A stretch of 64,000 nucleotides of DNA from Sphingopyxis sp. GW247-27LB. Lineage in GTDB: Bacteria; Pseudomonadota; Alphaproteobacteria; Sphingomonadales; Sphingomonadaceae. The position numbers and the translations under genes were made by a program. Numbering within the stretch: position 1 is the stretch's first letter; the number at the start of each line of letters is the position of its first letter. The notes beneath the pieces were generated by a model. It did no database searches. It had not been told where the DNA came from and saw only the letters and a program-made list of their open reading frames with translations. Below are positions 49,717 through 57,810 of this stretch, one piece after another. The DNA lies in the NCBI RefSeq assembly GCF_002277025.1, contig NZ_NIWD01000008.1, positions 123,962 through 187,961 of the forward strand, in the 5' to 3' direction.

Positions 49717-51171
49717 TTACGGCCGCGGCTCCTCGCTATCGGCCGGACGCCGCGGGGTCGAGGCGAGGGCGGCCAGCCGTGCCTCGTGACTGGCCCGGTC
49801 GATCGCATAGCGGCGCAGCCCGGCGGTCGCCATGATCCCGATCAAAATCATCAGCCCGGCGAAAATCCACGCCATCGTCGCGGCGGTGCTCGCGGGCCAG
49901 TCCTCGGGGCGCACCCGGTCGCTGAGGCCGACATAGGCGACGAGCTGGCCGACGAGGAAGATGCCGAGCGCCTGCCCGAACTTCTGGACCATCAGATATC
50001 CGGCGAAGAAGACGCCCTCGATGCGCGTGCCGTGATCGACCTCGTGCGCCTCGACGATCTCGGCGACCATCGACGAGGTCGAGATGGTCGCGACGATCAG
50101 CCCGAACAGCGACGTCGTCTGGAACGAGAGGAGCAGCGCCATCGACGTCCAGCTGCCGAGTTCGGGCCACCAGCCGAGGTTGCGCGCCGCATAGGGCAGA
50201 AAGGCGATCGCGCCACTCGCCAGCGCCGCGCCGATCGCGGTGTCGCGCTTGCCGAAGCGGCGATGGGCATGGCCGACCGCGGCGAAGGCGCCGAACACGG
50301 CGATCGCGAGCCCGGCGGGATACCAGGCGAGCTGCGCGTCGCTCATCTGCCAGACGTAGAGCATCATGTAGTTGGTCGAGGCGATCGTCGTCGCATAGCC
50401 GGTGGTGACGAACAGCGCGCCGCTGGCCAGCGCGACGAAGGCGGGATTGCGAAAGGCGAGGACGATGTCGGCGAGCATCGCCTTGCTGTGGTGCGCGGCG
50501 GCGGGCGGCGGCGGCAGCGCGAGGATGCGGCGCTGCTGCCCGAACGCCGAACCGAGCGTCGACACGACGATCAGCGCCGCGCCGAACAGGCCGAAGGCGG
50601 CATAGCCCGACGGATCGAGCAGGCCGTTGGTCGCCGGATCGTCCGATTTCAGGAAATAGCCATAGGCGAGCGCGACCGCGAGCAGGCCGCCGAGCCAGCC
50701 GAACAGGAAGCGGAAGCGCATCAGCGCGGTGCGCTCGTCATAATCGCGCGTCAGCTCCGCGACGAGCGAGATCGACGGAATCTCGCACGCCGACACCAGC
50801 ACGCGCACCGCGATGACGTTCAGGAACAGCCCCAGCGTCGAATGCGCGGCCACGTCGGGCGACATCCAGAGCAGCGCCCAGGCGACCGCCATCGGCAGCG
50901 CCGCGCCATAGAGCCACGGCAGCCGCCGGCCGAGCCGGGTGCGCGTCGCGTCGGACAACCGGCCGATCAGCGGGTCGACCATCGCATCGACGAACATCGC
51001 GCCGATCAGGATCAGCGACACCACGCGCGGATCGAACCCCAGCACCTGATTGTAATAGATCATGAAGAAGGTGGTGAGCCCCGACTCCTTGATCCCCAGC
51101 GTCACGCTGCCAAGGCCGTGCGCGGCCTTGATCCGCGTCGGCAGTTTGCTGGTAGGGGCGCCGCGGTTCAT
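49717..51171 (-). CDS. GPH-type MFS transporter 1
   Basis: This is a sodium- or proton-coupled transporter of the glycoside-pentoside-hexuronide family (MelB fold) with about 12 helices and 484 aa. The family signatures are VDAMVDPLIGRLSDATRTRL after helix 2 and GRRLPWLYGAALPM, then DYDERTALMRFRFLFGWLGG. Its start overlaps the stop of a second, similar transporter (ATGA). Despite the family name, members near acyl-CoA genes in sphingomonads may carry other substrates; nothing here fixes the ligand. Confidence 0.88.
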   Translation of the reverse strand: MNRGAPTSKLPTRIKAAHGLGSVTLGIKESGLTTFFMIYYNQVLGFDPRVVSLILIGAMFVDAMVDPLIGRLSDATRTRLGRRLPWLYGAALPMAVAWALLWMSPDVAAHSTLGLFLNVIAVRVLVSACEIPSISLVAELTRDYDERTALMRFRFLFGWLGGLLAVALAYGYFLKSDDPATNGLLDPSGYAAFGLFGAALIVVSTLGSAFGQQRRILALPPPPAAAHHSKAMLADIVLAFRNPAFVALASGALFVTTGYATTIASTNYMMLYVWQMSDAQLAWYPAGLAIAVFGAFAAVGHAHRRFGKRDTAIGAALASGAIAFLPYAARNLGWWPELGSWTSMALLLSFQTTSLFGLIVATISTSSMVAEIVEAHEVDHGTRIEGVFFAGYLMVQKFGQALGIFLVGQLVAYVGLSDRVRPEDWPASTAATMAWIFAGLMILIGIMATAGLRRYAIDRASHEARLAALASTPRRPADSEEPRP

Positions 51172-52586
51172 CGCGCGCCCTCTGCCTCCGCTGCGGCGAG
51201 CGCGGCGACCCGCGCCTCATGGTCTTCGCGGTTGATCGGATAATAGCGGAAGATCAGCGACGAGACGATCGCGAACAGGATCACCAGCACGCAGTAATAG
51301 AAGGAGAAATTGTCGACCACGCTTTCGGGCACCTTGGCCGGGTCGGCCTTTTCGGGAATCCCGGCGAGGTCGACGAGCAGCCCGGTGACGAAGATGCCGA
51401 GCCCGGTCGCGCATTTCTGCATGAAGAAATTGCCCGCGAAGAAAGTGCCCTCGCTGCGCCGCCCGGTCTGCACTTCCGATGCTTCGACGATATCGGCGAT
51501 CATCGACCCGCCCGAGATCATCACCGAAACGCTGAACAGATTGGCGAGGAAGAAGAAGGCGAACAGGCCGGCGGTCGACGCGGCGCTCCCCTCGACCGGC
51601 CACAGGTGCAGGTGGCGCAGCACGAAGGGCGTGACCCAGAAGACCATGCCGATCAGCCCGCCGGCGATCGCGGTGGTCCGCTTGCCGAAGCGCCGGTGCG
51701 CGGGGCCGACGAGCAGGAAGGTGCCGACGACGCTCGCGAACAGCACCCAGGGATAGAGCATGAAGGCTTCGGGGGAGAAGCGCCAGATGAAGAGATAGAG
51801 ATAGTTGGAGATGGAGAAGGTGATCCCCTGGCTGGTGTAGGCGATCGCGCCCGCGGCGAGCAGCACCAGGAAGGCGGGGTGGGTCAGCGATTCGCGAATC
51901 TCGCGAAAGGCGGTGCCGAGGCTGAAGGCCGAGGGCCTCCGGTCGGGCCAGCGCGCCGCCCAGCGATGCTGCCCCGCCGCCGAGATCAGCACCGTCGCCG
52001 CCATCAGCAGCCCGCCGAACAGCCCATATTGATAATAGCCCTCGACCGCGAGCAGCGACTTCGCAAGGAAGACGTCATAGGCGAGGAAGAGCATCAGCAG
52101 CCCGCCCGCCCAGCCGAACAGATAGCGATAGCGCATCAGGGTCGTGCGCTCGTCATAGTCGCGCGTCAGTTCGGGGAGCAGCGCGACCGACGGGACCTCG
52201 CAGCAGGAGACGAGGCTGCGCACGATGACCGCGACGATGACGAGGTGCCAGAAACCGGGGGTCGCGTCGCCGCCCGGCGTCCACAGCGCGAACCAGGCGA
52301 AGGCGAGCGGGATCGGCGCGAGATAGAGCCACGGCAGCCGGCGGCCCCAGCGCGTGTGCGTCTGGTCGGAGAGATAGCCGATCACCGGATCGACGAAGGC
52401 GTCGAGGACGAGCGCGAGCATCAGCGCGAAGCTGACCAGCTTCGCGTCCATCCCCAGCACCTGATTGTAGAAGAGCAGCAGAAAGGTCGAAAAGCCGTTG
52501 TCCTTGACCCCATAGGCGATGCTGCCGAGGCCGTGGAACATCTTGAGGCGCAGCGGCAGCCGCGCCGGCGCGGCGGCCTCGCTCAC
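51168..52586 (-). CDS. GPH-type MFS transporter 2
   Basis: This is a paralogue of transporter 1 with 472 aa and the same signatures (DAFVDPVIGYLSDQTHTRWG, GRRLPWLYLAPIPL, DYDERTTLMRYRYLFGWAGG). The GTG start overlaps the SDR stop (GTGA). The order SDR - transporter 2 - transporter 1 is one coupled minus-strand operon. Two tandem GPH paralogues could form a heteromer or handle different substrates. Confidence 0.88.
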   Translation of the reverse strand: MSEAAAPARLPLRLKMFHGLGSIAYGVKDNGFSTFLLLFYNQVLGMDAKLVSFALMLALVLDAFVDPVIGYLSDQTHTRWGRRLPWLYLAPIPLAFAWFALWTPGGDATPGFWHLVIVAVIVRSLVSCCEVPSVALLPELTRDYDERTTLMRYRYLFGWAGGLLMLFLAYDVFLAKSLLAVEGYYQYGLFGGLLMAATVLISAAGQHRWAARWPDRRPSAFSLGTAFREIRESLTHPAFLVLLAAGAIAYTSQGITFSISNYLYLFIWRFSPEAFMLYPWVLFASVVGTFLLVGPAHRRFGKRTTAIAGGLIGMVFWVTPFVLRHLHLWPVEGSAASTAGLFAFFFLANLFSVSVMISGGSMIADIVEASEVQTGRRSEGTFFAGNFFMQKCATGLGIFVTGLLVDLAGIPEKADPAKVPESVVDNFSFYYCVLVILFAIVSSLIFRYYPINREDHEARVAALAAAEAEGAR

Positions 52587-53440
52587 GCGCCCGCCCCGGC
52601 CTTGGCCGCATCCTCCATCGCGACCAGCGCGTCGAACAGCCCCGGCGCCTCGGGGTCCCACGCGTGGCGCTGGCCGATGGTCAGCCCACCGTCGACCAGC
52701 AGGTGGGTGCCGGTCATGAACGACGAGTCCTCGCTCGCCAGATAGGCGACCGCGTTGGCGATGTCCTCGGGCTGGCCGCCGCGCGCGACGGGCTGGGCGT
52801 GTGTGCTCATCCCCGCGATGATCGCCTTCGCCGCGTCCTTGCTTTCGTCGGGCACTTCGAGCGACGAGGTGAAGATATTGGTGTTGATGAAGCCCGGGCA
52901 GATCGCGTTCACCCGGATGCCGTACTGCGCGAGGTCGGTCGCCGCGACCTTGGTCAGGTGGAGCACCCCCGCCTTCGCCACCGCATAGGCGGTCGGCGAA
53001 TAGCCCGCGCCGAGCGCCGCGACGCTCGCGGTGTTGACGATCGATGCGCCTTTCCGCCCCTTCATGTGCGGGCTCGCATAGCGGATGCCCATCGCCACCG
53101 ATTTCAGCAGCAGGTCCATCGTCCGGTCCCAGCCCTCGGGGGTGATCTCGTCGATCGGGGCGCGGTCGCCGCCGGCGCCGGCGTTGTTGAAGACGATGTC
53201 GATCCCGCCCGCCTTCGCCGCGGCCGCGTTCATCAGCGCCTCGATGTCGGCGGGCCGGGTGACGTCGCAGCGGACGAAATCGATCTTGCCGTTCGACGCT
53301 TCGGCGAGCGCGCGTCCGCCCGCCTCGTCGATGTCGGCGGCGAAGACGTGCGCGCCCTCACCCGCGAGTTTCAGGACGGCCGCCTTGCCGATGCCCGATG
53401 CCGCGCCGGTGACGACGGCGACCTTGCCTGCGAATCGCAT
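52583..53440 (-). CDS. SDR-family oxidoreductase heading the transporter operon
   Basis: This is a short-chain dehydrogenase of 285 aa with TGAASGIGKA (11-20), D36 after strand 2 (AADID, NAD preference), NNAG (85-88) and catalytic S139, Y152, K156 (AYAVAKAG). A C-terminal extension after the usual DGGLTIGQRHAWDPEAP is present. Cotranscribed with the two GPH transporters and divergent from acyl-CoA dehydrogenase genes, it may oxidise a hydroxyacyl or sterol-like intermediate. The specificity is unknown. Confidence 0.88.
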   Translation of the reverse strand: MRFAGKVAVVTGAASGIGKAAVLKLAGEGAHVFAADIDEAGGRALAEASNGKIDFVRCDVTRPADIEALMNAAAAKAGGIDIVFNNAGAGGDRAPIDEITPEGWDRTMDLLLKSVAMGIRYASPHMKGRKGASIVNTASVAALGAGYSPTAYAVAKAGVLHLTKVAATDLAQYGIRVNAICPGFINTNIFTSSLEVPDESKDAAKAIIAGMSTHAQPVARGGQPEDIANAVAYLASEDSSFMTGTHLLVDGGLTIGQRHAWDPEAPGLFDALVAMEDAAKAGAGA

Positions 53441-53549
53441 GACCCATTCTCCCGTTTTCTTTTGCCACTTAGCTTAGGGGCGAAGCGGGGCGCGTCAACG
53501 TCGCTGCGATGACGCTACGGCGCCGTAACGGCAGGTGGGAGGGGCCAAG

Positions 53550-53565
53550 TTGACGCTTGCGTAAA
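53550..53565 (+). promoter_or_regulatory. Palindrome before the acyl-CoA dehydrogenase pair, LiuR-like
   Basis: TTGACGCTTGCGTAAA, arms TTGACGC/GCGTAAA, lies in the divergent region between the SDR and acyl-CoA dehydrogenase genes, 47 bp before the latter. It resembles the site at 49620. Its TTGACG could also serve as a -35 element, so a promoter-overlapping operator is likely. Confidence 0.5.
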
Positions 53566-53611
53566 CTGGCGAAGCGGACGTAGGTTTGGGCCGAGAAGAG
53601 GAGCCAAGAGG

Positions 53612-54793
53612 ATGAGCGAACTGGACGCTTTCCGCACCGAGGTGCGCGAATGGCTGGAGGCGAATTGCCCCGCCGAAATGCGCGAGCCGATCCGTGACGA
53701 GGACGACATCTGCTGGGGCGGGCGCAATTTCAAATTCAAGAATGACGCCCAGAAACTATGGCTCGATGCGTGCGTCGCGAAGGGCTACACGGTCCCCGAC
53801 TGGCCCAAACCCTATGGCGGCGCCGGGCTGACCCCCGAGCAGACCAAGATCTTCAAGCAGGAAATGAAGCGCATCCATGCGCGCTCGCCGCTCGACAGCT
53901 TCGGCATCTGGATGCTCGGCCCCGCGCTCCTCAAATTCGGGACCGAGGAGCAGAAGGTCCATTATCTGAACCCGATCGCGCGCGGCGAGATCCGCTGGTG
54001 CCAGGGCTATTCGGAGCCGGGTTCGGGCAGCGACCTCGTCAGCTTGCAGACCTTTGGCGAAGACAAGGGCGACCACTGGGTCGTCAACGGGTCGAAGATC
54101 TGGACCAGCTACGCCGACAAGGCCGACTGGATCTTCTGCCTCGTCCGCACCGACAAGGCGAACAAATATCAGGGCATCACCTTCATGCTCTTCGACATGG
54201 AGAGCAAGGGCGTCACGACCAAGCCGATCCTGCTGATTTCGGGCAACAGCCCTTTCTGCGAAACCTTCTTCGACGATGTCGAGGTGCCGAAGACGCAGTT
54301 CATCGGCGAGATCAACCGCGGCTGGGACGTCGCCAAATATCTGCTCGGCCACGAACGCGAGATGATTTCGGGCGGCGGCGCGGGCGGCGACATGGTCAGC
54401 ATCGGCGGCGCGTTCGCGAAAGCCTTTGGCAAGAACGCCGCGGGCGAACTCGACGACCCGATCCTGCGCGCCGAAATGGCCGCGTTCGATGTCGACGTCT
54501 TCGCCTATCGCGCGATGGGCGAGCGCTTCATGGACATGTGGAAGACCGGTCGCGCGCACCCGGCCAGTTCGAACATGATGAAATATGTCGGCACCGAGCT
54601 CAACAAGCGGCGTCATGAGCTCGTCATGTCGGGCGGCGGCAGCGAAGCGCTCGAATGGGACAGCGAAGAGACGAAGGGCGGCGCCCGCGCGCGCGGCTGG
54701 CTGCGCACCAAGGCCAATTCGATCGAAGGCGGGACGAGCGAAGTCATGCTCAACGTCATCGCCAAGCGCATCCTCGATTTGCCGGGGGCTTAG
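53612..54793 (+). CDS. Acyl-CoA dehydrogenase, probable catalytic subunit of a pair
   Basis: This acyl-CoA dehydrogenase has 393 aa. The N-terminal segment GYTVPDWPKPYGGAGLTPEQ and the FAD motif CQGYSEPGSGSDLVSLQTFG are typical of FadE-like enzymes; the C-terminus has the candidate catalytic E372 in ANSIEGGTSEVMLNVIAKRI. The next gene encodes a second acyl-CoA dehydrogenase lacking that motif. Such adjacent pairs often form heterotetramers on bulky substrates such as steroid side chains, which is inference here. Confidence 0.9.
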   Translation: MSELDAFRTEVREWLEANCPAEMREPIRDEDDICWGGRNFKFKNDAQKLWLDACVAKGYTVPDWPKPYGGAGLTPEQTKIFKQEMKRIHARSPLDSFGIWMLGPALLKFGTEEQKVHYLNPIARGEIRWCQGYSEPGSGSDLVSLQTFGEDKGDHWVVNGSKIWTSYADKADWIFCLVRTDKANKYQGITFMLFDMESKGVTTKPILLISGNSPFCETFFDDVEVPKTQFIGEINRGWDVAKYLLGHEREMISGGGAGGDMVSIGGAFAKAFGKNAAGELDDPILRAEMAAFDVDVFAYRAMGERFMDMWKTGRAHPASSNMMKYVGTELNKRRHELVMSGGGSEALEWDSEETKGGARARGWLRTKANSIEGGTSEVMLNVIAKRILDLPGA

Positions 54794-54801
54794 AAACAAC
54801 C

Positions 54802-54922
54802 AGCCCCTCCTCTTCAGAGGAGGGGCGGCGAGACTTGCGAGCTTGCTCGCTAGTCGCAGCGGGGTGGTGCTCCTGCACCGGCGTCCACCACCCCCAACCC
54901 CTCCTCTGAAGAGGAGGGGCTT
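54802..54922 (+). repeat. Inverted-repeat element (AGCCCCTCCTCTTCAGAGGAGGGG type)
   Basis: AGCCCCTCCTCTTCAGAGGA at the left is mirrored by CCTCCTCTGAAGAGGAGGGG at the right, with GGGGTGGTG and CACCACCCC inside. It separates the two acyl-CoA dehydrogenase genes and ends 12 bp before the second start. A related element follows that gene at 56062. Confidence 0.85.
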
Positions 54923-54934
54923 AGGAGATCAGAC

Positions 54935-56053
54935 ATGCCGCTCTATCACAATGACGACCAGGCGATGCTCAAGGACAGCGTCGCCCCCTTCGTGGCCGAA
55001 CAGGCTCCCGTCTCGCACCTCCGCCAACTTCGCGACAGCGCCGACGCGACGGGCTTCTCGCGCGACCTCTGGGCGCAGTTCACCGAAATGGGCCTGCCGG
55101 GCATGCTCGTTCCCGAGGCGCATGGCGGGCTCGGCATGGGGCATATGGAGGCGGGGATCGTGCTCGAGGAGATCGGCCGCAACCTGACCCCGTCGCCTTT
55201 CCTGTCGACCGGCGTCGGCGCGGTCGCCGCGCTCGCCCATGCCGGCGGCACGCAGGCCGGCCGCTGGCTCCCCGCCATCGCGTCGGGCGAGGCGATCGTC
55301 GCGCTCGCGATCGACGAAGGGCCGAAGCACCGCCCCGACCGCATCGCCACGACCGCGACGCGCGCCGGCAACGGCTTCCGCCTCGACGGCAAGAAGAGCT
55401 TCGTCCTCCACGGCCATGTCGCCGACATGAGCATCGTCGCCGCGAAGACCGACGGCGGCATCACGCTGTTCGCGGTGCCGAAGGATGCGAAGGGCGTCAC
55501 CGCCGACCCGCGGCGCCTCGTCGATTCGAGCCTCGCGAGCCACGTCACGCTCGACGGCGTCGAGGTCGACGCCGACGCGGTGATCGGCGAGGTCGATGCG
55601 GGCGGCGAGATCCTCGACGCGCTTCTCGCCGCCACCCGCACCGGCGCCGCGGCCGAGATGGTCGGCGTCGGGCAGGGTGCGATGGACATGACGGTCAATT
55701 ATCTCAAGGAACGCAAGCAGTTCGGCAAGCTGATCGGCGAGTTCCAGGGCCTCCAGCACCGCGCCGCGCATCTCTATGGCGAGATGGAGGTCGCGCGCGC
55801 GACGGTGATGAAGGCGCAGCAGCTTCTGGACGAGGGCAGCGAAGGCGCGAAGCTGATGGTCTCGGTCGCCAAGGCCAAGGCCGGCCGCGCCGCGAACCTC
55901 GCGGTGCGCGAAGGCGTCCAGATGCACGGCGGCATCGGCATGACCGACGAATATGACATCGGCCTCTACATGAAACGCGACCGCGCGCTGGCGGAATATA
56001 TGGGCGACGTGCACTACCACATCGACCAGGTCGCGCGGATGAACGGCTATTGA
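54935..56053 (+). CDS. Acyl-CoA dehydrogenase, non-canonical partner subunit
   Basis: This acyl-CoA dehydrogenase-like protein has 372 aa (MPLYHNDDQAML start). FAD/substrate segments are weaker than in its neighbour (NGFRLDGKKSFVLHGHVADM). The usual C-terminal catalytic motif (EGT/EGGTSE) is absent; instead it ends HGGIGMTDEYDIGLYMKRDR and VHYHIDQVARMNGY. This pattern is seen in the FAD-binding but non-catalytic partner of heteromeric acyl-CoA dehydrogenases. It probably pairs with the preceding gene product. Confidence 0.88.
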   Translation: MPLYHNDDQAMLKDSVAPFVAEQAPVSHLRQLRDSADATGFSRDLWAQFTEMGLPGMLVPEAHGGLGMGHMEAGIVLEEIGRNLTPSPFLSTGVGAVAALAHAGGTQAGRWLPAIASGEAIVALAIDEGPKHRPDRIATTATRAGNGFRLDGKKSFVLHGHVADMSIVAAKTDGGITLFAVPKDAKGVTADPRRLVDSSLASHVTLDGVEVDADAVIGEVDAGGEILDALLAATRTGAAAEMVGVGQGAMDMTVNYLKERKQFGKLIGEFQGLQHRAAHLYGEMEVARATVMKAQQLLDEGSEGAKLMVSVAKAKAGRAANLAVREGVQMHGGIGMTDEYDIGLYMKRDRALAEYMGDVHYHIDQVARMNGY

Positions 56054-56061
56054 GCGACTCA

Positions 56062-56198
56062 ACCCCTCCCCTTCAGGGGAGGGGCAGCGAGACTTGGGCC
56101 GGCGGAGCCGGACCTTTAGTCGAGCGGGGTGGGGTGCATCGGCCTCGCACCGCCCCGACAAACCCCACCCCCACCCCTCCCTACGAAGGGGAGGGGCT
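56062..56198 (+). repeat. Inverted-repeat element (ACCCCTCCCCTTCAGGGGAGGGG type)
   Basis: ACCCCTCCCCTTCAGGGGAG and CCCCTCCCTACGAAGGGGAG bracket GGGGTGGGG and CCCCACCCC inner arms. It fills the gap to the next SDR gene and is related to the 54802 element, sharing GGCAGCGAGACTTG or GGCGGCGAGACTTG after the left arm. Confidence 0.85.
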
Positions 56199-56214
56199 TC
56201 AAGGAGCCCAGCTT

Positions 56215-57018
56215 ATGAATCTCCAGCAAATGTTCGGCCTCGACGGCCGCGTCGCGCTCGTCACCGGCGGCTCGCGCGGCATCGGCAAGATGATCGTCGA
56301 GGGCTATCTCGCCGCAGGCTGCGCGCGCGTCTATATCTCGGCGCGCAAGGCGGCGCAGATCGAGGCGGCCGTCGCCGATTTCGAAACCCGCTATCCGGGC
56401 AAGGTGATCGGCCTTCCCGTCGACCTCTCGACCGTCGAGGGCTGCCGCGCGCTCGCCGCGGAGATCGGCGCGCGCGAGGATCGGCTCGACATCCTCGTCA
56501 ACAATGCCGGCGCCGCGTGGGGCGAGCCGTTCGAGGGCTTCCCCGAAAGCGGCTGGGACAAGGTGATGGACATCAACGTCAAATCGCCCTTCTTCCTGAC
56601 GCAGGCGCTCCACGCGCTGCTCAAGGCCGCGGGCACCGCCGATCGGCCCGCGAAGGTGATCAACATCGGCTCGATCGACGGGCTGCGCCTCAACCCATGG
56701 GAAACCTACAGCTACCACGCGTCGAAGGCGGCGATCCTCTACCTCACCAAGCGCCTCGCGGCGCGGCTGGTGCAGGACCATATCATCGTCACCGCGATCG
56801 CGCCCGGCGCCTTCCAGTCGGACATGAACAAGGCCGCGCGCGACCATGGCGACGCGGTCGCGAAGAGCATCCCGGTGAAGCGCATCGGCGTGCCCGAGGA
56901 TATGGCCGGCACCGCGATCTTCCTCGCGTCGAAGGCGGGCGACTATGTCGTCGGCGACACGATCGCGGTCGACGGCGGCCTCGTCCACGGCCATGCCGGA
57001 ACGAGCCTCGACGCCTAA
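56215..57018 (+). CDS. SDR-family oxidoreductase after the acyl-CoA dehydrogenase pair
   Basis: This short-chain dehydrogenase has 267 aa: TGGSRGIGKM (17-26), ISARKA after strand 2 (NADP preference), NNAG (96-99), and catalytic S153, Y167, K171 (YSYHASKAA). The TADRPAKVINIGSIDGLRLN segment resembles RhlG-type 3-oxoacyl reductases. The ATG follows AAGGAG and the palindromic element at 56062. It is likely cotranscribed with the acyl-CoA dehydrogenases. Confidence 0.88.
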   Translation: MNLQQMFGLDGRVALVTGGSRGIGKMIVEGYLAAGCARVYISARKAAQIEAAVADFETRYPGKVIGLPVDLSTVEGCRALAAEIGAREDRLDILVNNAGAAWGEPFEGFPESGWDKVMDINVKSPFFLTQALHALLKAAGTADRPAKVINIGSIDGLRLNPWETYSYHASKAAILYLTKRLAARLVQDHIIVTAIAPGAFQSDMNKAARDHGDAVAKSIPVKRIGVPEDMAGTAIFLASKAGDYVVGDTIAVDGGLVHGHAGTSLDA

Positions 57019-57037
57019 GACTGTCTTTGGTTTTCCC

Positions 57038-57138
57038 GTCACCCTGAACTTGTTTCAGGGTCCATGGCCCGCCCTCGAATTTGGCGCGGCGCCGAAGGAG
57101 AGACCGGGCCATGGATGCTGAAACAAGTTCAGCATGAC
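57038..57138 (+). repeat. Inverted-repeat element (GTCACCCTGAACTTG type)
   Basis: GTCACCCTGAACTTGTTTCA followed by GGGTCCATGGCCCG is mirrored by GGGCCATGGATGCTGAAACA followed by AGTTCAGCATGAC. It is the two-armed form of the short unit at 16984-17010. It follows the SDR gene and precedes a small lipoprotein gene's promoter. Confidence 0.8.
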
Positions 57139-57152
57139 GAAGGGTGAAAAGT

Positions 57153-57182
57153 TTGACTTGGGTCGCCTCTCTGGTGTATTAT
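57153..57182 (+). promoter_or_regulatory. Sigma-70-type promoter of the lipoprotein gene
   Basis: TTGACT and TATTAT are separated by 18 bases, 28 bp before the lipoprotein start. Both hexamers are close to consensus, unusual in this GC-rich sequence. Confidence 0.65.
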
Positions 57183-57209
57183 CAGCATAACGCACCAAGG
57201 AGACCCGCC

Positions 57210-57728
57210 ATGCGCCTCGCTTTCCTGATCCCCCCGATCCTCCTGCTCGCCGCCTGCGGGCAAAAGGACGAGAAGAAGACCGAAACCGAAATCTCGATCA
57301 ATGCCGACGGCGAGGGCGGCGGGGTCCAGATCAAGGCCGGTCAGGACGGCGGCAAGCTCAAGATCGGGGGCGAGGACGGCACCGCGATCAACATCGACAT
57401 CCCCGATTTCGTCGACCTCGACGTCGAGGGCGATTTCGACATCGACGGGGTCAAGCTCTATCCGGGCAGCAAGGTGACCAAGGTCGACGTCAACGCGAGC
57501 GATCGGGGCGGCGCCGACAAGGCGACGGTGAACCTCGGCTTCACCTCGCCCGCCGCGCCCGCCAAGGCCGCCGACTGGATGGCGGCCGAGTTCGGGAAGA
57601 AAGGCATCAAGGTCACGCGCGACGGCGACACGCTCGCGGGCACCGACGAGGACGGCGACGATTTCACCATCCGCTTCGGGCCCGACGGCGCCACGAGCAA
57701 GGGCGAGGTGCGAATCGTTTCGAAATAA
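57210..57728 (+). CDS. Uncharacterised lipoprotein with acidic Gly-rich region
   Basis: This predicted lipoprotein has 172 aa, with lipobox ILLLAAC (C16) followed by a charged stretch (GQKDEKKTETEISINADGEG) and repeated short acidic-Gly units (GQDGGKLKIGGEDGTAINID, DLDVEGDFDIDGVKLYPGSK). The C-terminal part (ADWMAAEFGKKGIKVTRDGD, DEDGDDFTIRFGPDGATSKG) looks like a small alpha/beta domain. I recognise no named family. It is its own unit with a clear promoter upstream and an AAGGAGA ribosome-binding site. Confidence 0.78.
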   Translation: MRLAFLIPPILLLAACGQKDEKKTETEISINADGEGGGVQIKAGQDGGKLKIGGEDGTAINIDIPDFVDLDVEGDFDIDGVKLYPGSKVTKVDVNASDRGGADKATVNLGFTSPAAPAKAADWMAAEFGKKGIKVTRDGDTLAGTDEDGDDFTIRFGPDGATSKGEVRIVSK

Positions 57729-57731
57729 GGC

Positions 57732-57807
57732 GTCGCCCCAGCGAAAGCTGGGGCCGTTGTCGGCGTGGCGCGAGGTCGCCAGCGGTCCCAGCCTTCGCTG
57801 GGACGAC
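57732..57807 (+). repeat. Inverted-repeat element (GTCGCCCCAGCGAAAGCTGGGGC type)
   Basis: GTCGCCCCAGCGAAAGCTGG and GTCCCAGCCTTCGCTGGGAC form a 76-bp element between the lipoprotein gene and the convergent ppc gene, ending just before the ppc stop. Confidence 0.8.
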
Positions 57808-57810
57808 GAT

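Noticed and set aside
48229..51243. Plus-strand open frame of 1004 codons across the acyl-CoA dehydrogenase and transporter genes
   Set aside because: It spans two genes and a repeat on the opposite strand and shows Arg/His/Asp-rich composition, as expected from the reverse complement of high-GC genes.
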